From the NCBI GenBank assembly GCA_937951935.1, contig CALGAM010000128.1, positions 1-7,807 of the forward strand: a stretch of 7,807 nt of DNA. The letters are read 5' to 3'. The position numbers and the translations under genes are program-made. This document shows, piece after piece, positions 5,006 to 7,807 of this stretch; position 1 is the stretch's first letter, and the number at the start of each line of letters is the position of its first letter. This DNA comes from an uncultured Micromonospora sp. (lineage in GTDB: Bacteria > Actinomycetota > Actinomycetes > Mycobacteriales > Micromonosporaceae). The notes beneath the pieces are model-generated. The model did no database searches and was not told the DNA's origin. It was given only the letters and a program-made list of their open reading frames with translations.

Positions 5006-6060
5006 CCCGTACCGTCAACACCCCGCTGGTCATCGACGTACGCCGGGGGGCGATCGCGGACCTCGGGCCGCTGCTGGCCGACCGCCGCATCTCGGCGGGG
5101 GGCGAGGTGGCCGTGGTGGTCGGACCGGGCCAGGGTGAACGGATCGCCGAGCTGATCCGTCCCGGCCTCGGCAAGGCCGACGTCTTCACCGTCTGCGGCG
5201 GCACGATCGAGGCGGCCCAGCAGCTCGGCGAGCAGCTGCGCCGCCGCTCCTACGACGCGGTGGTGGGCATCGGCGGCGGCAAGACGATCGACACCACGAA
5301 GTACGCCGCCTCCCGGTACGGCATCCCGATGGTGAGCGTGGCGACCAGCCTGGCCCACGACGGCATCGCCTCCCCCACCGCCTCGCTGGACCACGAGGGT
5401 GGCAAGGGGTCGTACGGCGTGCACATCCCGATCGCCGTCGTGGTCGACCTCGACTTCGTGGAGAACGGCCCGGACCGGCAGACCCAGGCCGGCATCGGTG
5501 ACGCGCTCAGCAACCTCAGCGCGATCGCCGACTGGGAGCTGGCCCACCGGGTACGCGGCGAGCCGATCGACGGGCTGGCGGTGACGCTGGCCCGCTCGGG
5601 GGCGGAGGCCCTGGTCAACCACCCCGGGAAGATCACCGACGACGACTTTCTCACCACTCTCGCCGAGGCGCTGATCCTGGGTGGCCTGGCCAGCTCGATC
5701 TGCGGGTCGACGCGCCCGGTCAGCGGCGGCTGCCACGAGATCTCCCACGCCATCGACCAGCTCTACCCGGGCACCGCCTCCCACGGCGAGCAGGTCGGGC
5801 TGGGCGCGCTCTTCTGCACCTACCTGCGGGGTGACCTGGGCCGGTTCGCGCAGCTCGCCACCTGCCTGCACCGGCACGGCCTCCCCACCGTCCCGGCCCA
5901 GCTCGGGCTCGACGACGAGAGGTTCGTCGCCGCGGTCCGGCACGCGCCGACCACCCGGCCGGACCGGTACACGATCCTCGAACACCTCGACCTCACCCCG
6001 GACGCGATCCGTGAACGGCTGGCAGACTACGTCGATGCAATCCGTGAACACCTCGGTTGA
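4993..6060 (+). CDS. Glycerol-1-phosphate dehydrogenase-like, iron-containing alcohol dehydrogenase superfamily
   Basis: A 355-residue cytoplasmic enzyme of the DHQ-synthase/Fe-ADH fold. The N-terminal half is a Rossmann domain with the NAD(P)-binding GIGGGKTIDTTKYAA (92-106). SVATSLAHDGIASPTASL (115-132) closely resembles the glycerol-1-phosphate dehydrogenase (EgsA/AraM) motif. The helical C-terminal half carries the expected metal ligands: D170 in AGIGDALSN, H252 in CHEISHAID and H264 in SHGEQVGLG. Family members reduce dihydroxyacetone phosphate to sn-glycerol-1-phosphate, the archaeal-lipid stereoisomer; bacterial AraM does the same. All key residues appear intact. The ATG at 4993 has a ribosome-binding site 5 bases upstream and overlaps the preceding gene by 13 bases; the next gene begins inside this one. 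A related polyol-phosphate dehydrogenase or a 2-deoxy-scyllo-inosose-synthase-like activity is possible but fits the motifs less well. The superfamily is firm; G1P specificity is probable. Confidence 0.87.
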   Translation: MPLLARTVNTPLVIDVRRGAIADLGPLLADRRISAGGEVAVVVGPGQGERIAELIRPGLGKADVFTVCGGTIEAAQQLGEQLRRRSYDAVVGIGGGKTIDTTKYAASRYGIPMVSVATSLAHDGIASPTASLDHEGGKGSYGVHIPIAVVVDLDFVENGPDRQTQAGIGDALSNLSAIADWELAHRVRGEPIDGLAVTLARSGAEALVNHPGKITDDDFLTTLAEALILGGLASSICGSTRPVSGGCHEISHAIDQLYPGTASHGEQVGLGALFCTYLRGDLGRFAQLATCLHRHGLPTVPAQLGLDDERFVAAVRHAPTTRPDRYTILEHLDLTPDAIRERLADYVDAIREHLG

Positions 6061-6769
6061 GGCATCCGGGTCCCCCCGGCCCACCGCCGCAGACTTCTAC
6101 CGCGTCAACCGGGGCGGCGGGCTCTTCAGCGAGGCGTTCAGCCAGCGGCTCGGCGCCGGCCTGGCCCTGGCCGCCCACCGGGCCGGGCTGCCACCGACCG
6201 CGCTGACCATCGCGAACCTGCTGCTCGGGCTGGCGGTCTCGGCGACCGTGGTGGTGCTGGCCGACCGGGTCGCGGCCGGTTCCGTACCGGCGTGGGCGGT
6301 GGGACTCGTCGCGCTGGTCGGCTGGCAGGTGGCGTACGGGCTGGACTGCGCGGACGGGCAGCTCGCCCGGGTGACCGGCCAGGGCAGCCCCGCCGGGGCC
6401 CGGGTCGACGTGCTCTGCGACGTGGCGGCCCAGATCGCGCTGGTCACCGCCCTGTCGGCCACCTCGCTGGCGCAGCGCCCGTCGACGCCGGTCTGGCTGG
6501 TCGCGGTGTTCGCCGGCACCTGGATGGTCAACCTGGTCACCTCGGTGATGCAGGCCGGACCGAACGCGGCCAGCATGGTCACCTCGACCTCGCTGCCGGT
6601 GCGCGTGGTCAAGCTGATCCGGGACTACGGCGCGGTCATCTTCGTGGCCGGGCTGGTGCTGACCGTGGTGCCGGCCTGGACCACCTGGCTGATCGCCGCC
6701 TTCACCTTCGTCAACGGCGGTTTCCTGCTGGCCAGCATCGGTTTCTCCGCCCGCGCCTCGCTGCGCTGA
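6035..6769 (+). CDS. CDP-alcohol phosphatidyltransferase family membrane enzyme
   Basis: A 244-residue polytopic membrane protein. It carries a perfect CDP-alcohol phosphotransferase signature D-x2-D-G-x2-A-R-x8-G-x3-D-x3-D: D104, D107-G108, A111-R112, G121, D125 and D129. These residues bind two metal ions and the CDP-linked substrate at the cytoplasmic membrane face. About six hydrophobic segments are visible (near 53-77, 85-103, 130-145, 151-171, 199-215 and 217-236), as is usual for the family. The enzyme swaps CMP of a CDP-alcohol for an acceptor hydroxyl, forming a phosphodiester. The ATG at 6035 lies 26 bases inside the preceding gene; a GTG at 6044 is an alternative, and neither has a strong ribosome-binding site, so coupling is likely. 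The natural reading is that it uses the CDP-alcohol made by the first two genes. It could instead use CDP-diacylglycerol with a polyol phosphate acceptor; sequence cannot decide. Confidence 0.9.
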   Translation: MQSVNTSVEASGSPRPTAADFYRVNRGGGLFSEAFSQRLGAGLALAAHRAGLPPTALTIANLLLGLAVSATVVVLADRVAAGSVPAWAVGLVALVGWQVAYGLDCADGQLARVTGQGSPAGARVDVLCDVAAQIALVTALSATSLAQRPSTPVWLVAVFAGTWMVNLVTSVMQAGPNAASMVTSTSLPVRVVKLIRDYGAVIFVAGLVLTVVPAWTTWLIAAFTFVNGGFLLASIGFSARASLR

Positions 6770-6789
6770 GGGTCGGGGGTACGCCGACG

Positions 6790-6828
6790 AGGGGCCCTCG
6801 CGCGGCGGCGGACGCCGGCCGGGCCCCT
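6790..6828. terminator. Terminator between convergent genes
   Basis: AGGGGCCC (6790-6797) pairs perfectly with GGGCCCCT (6821-6828). Inside, CGGCG (6803-6807) pairs with CGCCG (6813-6817). The two stems form a branched hairpin between the operon stop (6767-6769) and the glycosyltransferase stop (6851-6853). Its symmetry allows it to work in both directions. There is no T-tract on either side. Confidence 0.65.
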
Positions 6829-6850
6829 GGTCACCTCTGGCGTGGCTGCC

Positions 6851-7807
6851 CTACGTCCGCGCCGATGCCCGCATCGTGGCGTAGATGTCCAGAAGCTGGC
6901 CGGTGACCACGTCGGGGTGGAAGGTCCGCTCGTAGCGGGCCCGGGCGTGCGGGGCGAGGACCGCGGCGCGGTCCCGGGCGGTCGGGAGCATCGCGGCCAG
7001 GGCGGCCGGGTCCGGCGGGACGAGCCAACCGGCGGCGGGTGACGACGCGGCGGGTTCGTCGGCGCCGATCAGGTACGGGATGCCCCCCAGCGCGGTACCG
7101 AGCACCGGTCGCCCGGCGGCGAGCGCCTCGATCACCACCGTCGGCAGCACGTCGTGCCAGGTCGGCACGGCGATCACCACCGCGGTGGCCCGGAGCGCGG
7201 CGGCGACCCCGGCCCGGTCGAGCGGGCCGAGGAACTCGACGTCGGCCCGCTCGGCTGCGGCCGCCTCGGCCAGCGGCCGCAGCTCGCCGTCACCGGCGAT
7301 CCGCAGCGGGCCGAGCGCGCCCTCGGGGTGCCGACGCCAGGCGTCCAGCAGCAGCCCGACCCCCTTCTCGGGGGAGAGCCGGCCGAAGAAGAGGAACCCC
7401 TCGCCGAGCGGCGGCGGCGGGCCCGGGTCCGGTATCGCGTTCGGCTTGACCACGATCCGGTCGGCCGGGATTCCGTAGTCCCGCAGGTGGCTGGCGATTC
7501 CCGAGGTGAGCGCGATGTAGCGGTCCACCGAGCGCCAGGTCGGGCGGTGGACGGCGAGCGTCGTGGCCATCAGCGCGCTCTGTGCCCGGGAGCCGCGGTA
7601 GCAGCGGTGGACGATCGCCGGCACCCCGAGCACCCGGCCCCGGCAGTCCTGGCAGATCCGCCCCTGGCGGAAGTAGAGGCCCGAGGAGCAGACCTGGCGG
7701 TAGTTGTGCACGGTCTGCACCACCGGCACCCCGTGCCGGTGCGCGGTGCGGATCACCCACGGGGAGAGCAGCGGGTACGGATTGTGCAGGTGCAGCACGT
7801 CCGGCCG
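6851..7807 (-). CDS. GT4-family glycosyltransferase (5' end outside window)
   Basis: The visible 318 residues are the C-terminal part of a GT-B, GT4-type glycosyltransferase. The frame is open to the right edge, where it reads RPDVLHLHNPYPLLSPWVIR, so the true start and probably some 80-100 residues are missing. The N-domain carries VVQTVHNYRQVC and four cysteines (visible residues 40, 52, 55, 69) in the spacing typical of a GT4 subgroup. The C-domain starts near FFGRLSPEKGVGLL, with the donor-phosphate-binding R143 and K148, and continues with WHDVLPTVVIEALAAGRPV. In the usual E-x7-E position the first acid is Asp (D219) and the second Glu (E227). These retaining enzymes transfer a sugar from an NDP-sugar to a lipid or glycan. 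It runs convergent to the CDP-alcohol operon and may act on the same product, but shared function is inference. A GTG at 7798 is in frame but too far into the fold to be the start. Confidence 0.9.
   Translation of the reverse strand, partial: RPDVLHLHNPYPLLSPWVIRTAHRHGVPVVQTVHNYRQVCSSGLYFRQGRICQDCRGRVLGVPAIVHRCYRGSRAQSALMATTLAVHRPTWRSVDRYIALTSGIASHLRDYGIPADRIVVKPNAIPDPGPPPPLGEGFLFFGRLSPEKGVGLLLDAWRRHPEGALGPLRIAGDGELRPLAEAAAAERADVEFLGPLDRAGVAAALRATAVVIAVPTWHDVLPTVVIEALAAGRPVLGTALGGIPYLIGADEPAASSPAAGWLVPPDPAALAAMLPTARDRAAVLAPHARARYERTFHPDVVTGQLLDIYATMRASART

Noticed and set aside
1..7807. tRNA, rRNA, CRISPR array, insertion sequence or phage genes
   Set aside because: No T-loop or anticodon-arm pattern, no regularly spaced repeats, and no transposase, integrase or phage-like proteins were seen on either strand.

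Overview
The window is very GC-rich. Its genes have G or C at most third codon positions, their -10 elements are of the TANNNT type, and some appear to have short or leaderless transcripts. This points to a high-GC actinomycete; the proteins look like those of Micromonosporaceae or Streptomyces relatives, but the exact taxon is an inference. No tRNA, rRNA, CRISPR array, transposase or other mobile-element sign was found.

Layout. (1) Positions 1-122 hold no supportable gene, but contain two hairpins; the second is a strong terminator directly after the corA stop. (2) Positions 123-1274 (-) encode a CorA-type divalent-cation channel. (3) Positions 1275-1759 form a long gap with a corA ribosome-binding site, a possible corA promoter and, near its right end, a striking AT-rich near-perfect palindrome just beyond the stop of the next gene. 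(4) Positions 1760-2854 (-) encode a fold-type I PLP aminotransferase of the LysN/MocR-like group with no DNA-binding domain. (5) A 92-base divergent intergenic region separates it from a two-gene rightward unit: a small basic, proline/arginine-rich ORF (2947-3276), and a winged-helix protein (3273-4121) overlapping it by GTGA. A hairpin terminator spans the end of this unit. (6) Positions 4274-6769 (+) are a tightly overlapping three-gene operon: a phosphocholine/inositol-phosphate-type cytidylyltransferase, a glycerol-1-phosphate-dehydrogenase-like enzyme and a CDP-alcohol phosphatidyltransferase. (7) A hairpin terminator at 6790-6828 separates this operon from a convergent GT4 glycosyltransferase (6851 to the right edge, -) whose N-terminus lies outside the window.

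How they fit together. The three-gene operon reads like a complete 'make, activate, transfer' path. A reductase of the sn-glycerol-1-phosphate (archaeal stereochemistry) family would make a polyol phosphate, a CTP-dependent nucleotidyltransferase would activate it as a CDP-alcohol, and a membrane CDP-alcohol phosphotransferase would use that CDP-alcohol to build a lipid or an anchored glycan precursor. The nearby glycosyltransferase could decorate the product. This is the strongest candidate in the window for a poorly described system. The family assignments rest on motifs I can see; the substrate and product are inferred. The CorA and aminotransferase genes look like ordinary chromosomal neighbours.
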